Shown here one piece after another: positions 5,537-5,733 of a stretch of DNA of 5,733 bases. The translations under genes were made by a program, and so were the position numbers. The notes under the pieces are model-generated. The model was not told where the DNA came from and ran no database searches. It saw nothing but the letters and a program-made list of their open reading frames with translations. The first letter of the stretch is position 1; the number at the start of each line of letters is the position of its first letter. The DNA is from Alphaproteobacteria bacterium UBA3439 (GTDB lineage Bacteria > Pseudomonadota > Alphaproteobacteria > Puniceispirillales > Puniceispirillaceae), in contig DFSK01000148.1 of NCBI GenBank assembly GCA_002378605.1, positions 3,485 to 9,217 of the forward strand, read 5' to 3'.

Positions 5537-5733
5537 ATGGGCCAGCAAGTCTCGGTTACAAAATTAAAAGAACAAATCGAAGCGGCGAAACGCGGCCTTG
5601 CCGATATGTCGCCGGTGATCACTGCTGTCGATCCTGCATTTCAGCCGGTTGCCATGCCTGCCGTGAAATTTGCTGGTGTGGCCGGTGGGCATGTGGATGA
5701 TGCGCCGGACGTCATAGATCAAAATATGGTGGC
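5537..5733 (+). CDS. Unrecognised protein, N-terminal 65 residues (cut by right edge)
   Basis: This frame is open from the ATG at 5537 to the end of the window. I do not recognise the product. It begins MGQQVSVTKLKEQIEAAKRG, probably a soluble amphipathic helix over about residues 7-20. A Pro/Ala/Val-rich stretch follows (FQPVAMPAVKFAGVAGG, about 35-51), then an acidic DDAPDVIDQN segment. No signal peptide or membrane helix appears in this part. Codon use (CTT for Leu, GCC, GAT, GTC) matches the neighbouring genes, and AGGG lies upstream. A competing frame at 5437-5700 gives a Cys-rich product of unnatural composition and is judged a shadow. The function needs the rest of the gene. Confidence 0.7.
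   Translation, partial: MGQQVSVTKLKEQIEAAKRGLADMSPVITAVDPAFQPVAMPAVKFAGVAGGHVDDAPDVIDQNMV

Noticed and set aside
5437..5700. An 87-codon frame over the leader hairpin and the right-edge gene
   Set aside because: Very Cys- and Gly-rich product of unnatural composition; the frame from 5537 has native codon use, a ribosome site and stays open to the edge.
1..5733. CRISPR array, insertion sequence, tRNA or rRNA genes
   Set aside because: No spaced direct repeats, transposase motifs, terminal inverted repeats or tRNA-like cloverleaf were seen on either strand.

Overview
The window looks like ordinary chromosomal sequence from an alphaproteobacterium of moderate GC content (roughly half by eye). 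This is inferred from the flavour of the proteins. TyrS carries HVGS and a [14 protein letters not shown] segment. The serine acetyltransferase is the short form with a GGVMPAVDS insert and a coiled-coil tail. MnmA has a KPPAETRVVVAMSGGVDSS entry. A marine lineage such as SAR116 would fit, but that is a guess. I see no mobile element, CRISPR array, tRNA or rRNA gene.

Layout. Positions 1-1359 are read leftwards: an alpha/beta hydrolase of the COG2945 type (697-1359), then the first half of tyrosyl-tRNA synthetase (1-623, cut by the left edge). Positions 1384-1568 are a divergent control region. It holds a good sigma70-like promoter for the hydrolase, a 6-bp dyad upstream of that promoter, and a weaker candidate promoter facing right. 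Positions 1569-5085 are a rightward, probably co-transcribed set: serine acetyltransferase (cysE), a NifS/IscS-family cysteine desulfurase, an adrenodoxin-type [2Fe-2S] ferredoxin, and the tRNA 2-thiouridylase mnmA. After it come a small unrecognised ORF (5168-5383), a structured non-coding stretch (5384-5536), and the first 65 codons of an unrecognised gene running off the right edge (5537-5733).

How the genes work together. CysE makes O-acetylserine, the precursor of cysteine. The desulfurase takes sulfur from cysteine as an enzyme-bound persulfide. MnmA puts sulfur on U34 of the Lys/Glu/Gln tRNAs. The ferredoxin gene lies directly between the last two, and the mnmA ribosome binding site overlaps the ferredoxin stop codon. 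The order reads as a short route from sulfur assimilation to tRNA thiolation, without the IscU/IscA/HscBA genes of a classical isc cluster. MnmA has a Cys-x-x-Cys plus a distant Cys, and the ferredoxin has an extra cysteine that gives four Cys at three-residue spacing. Together with the gene order, these are the main points worth a second look. I did not find a clearly new system here; the unknowns are the small ORF, the right-edge gene and the hairpin in front of it.
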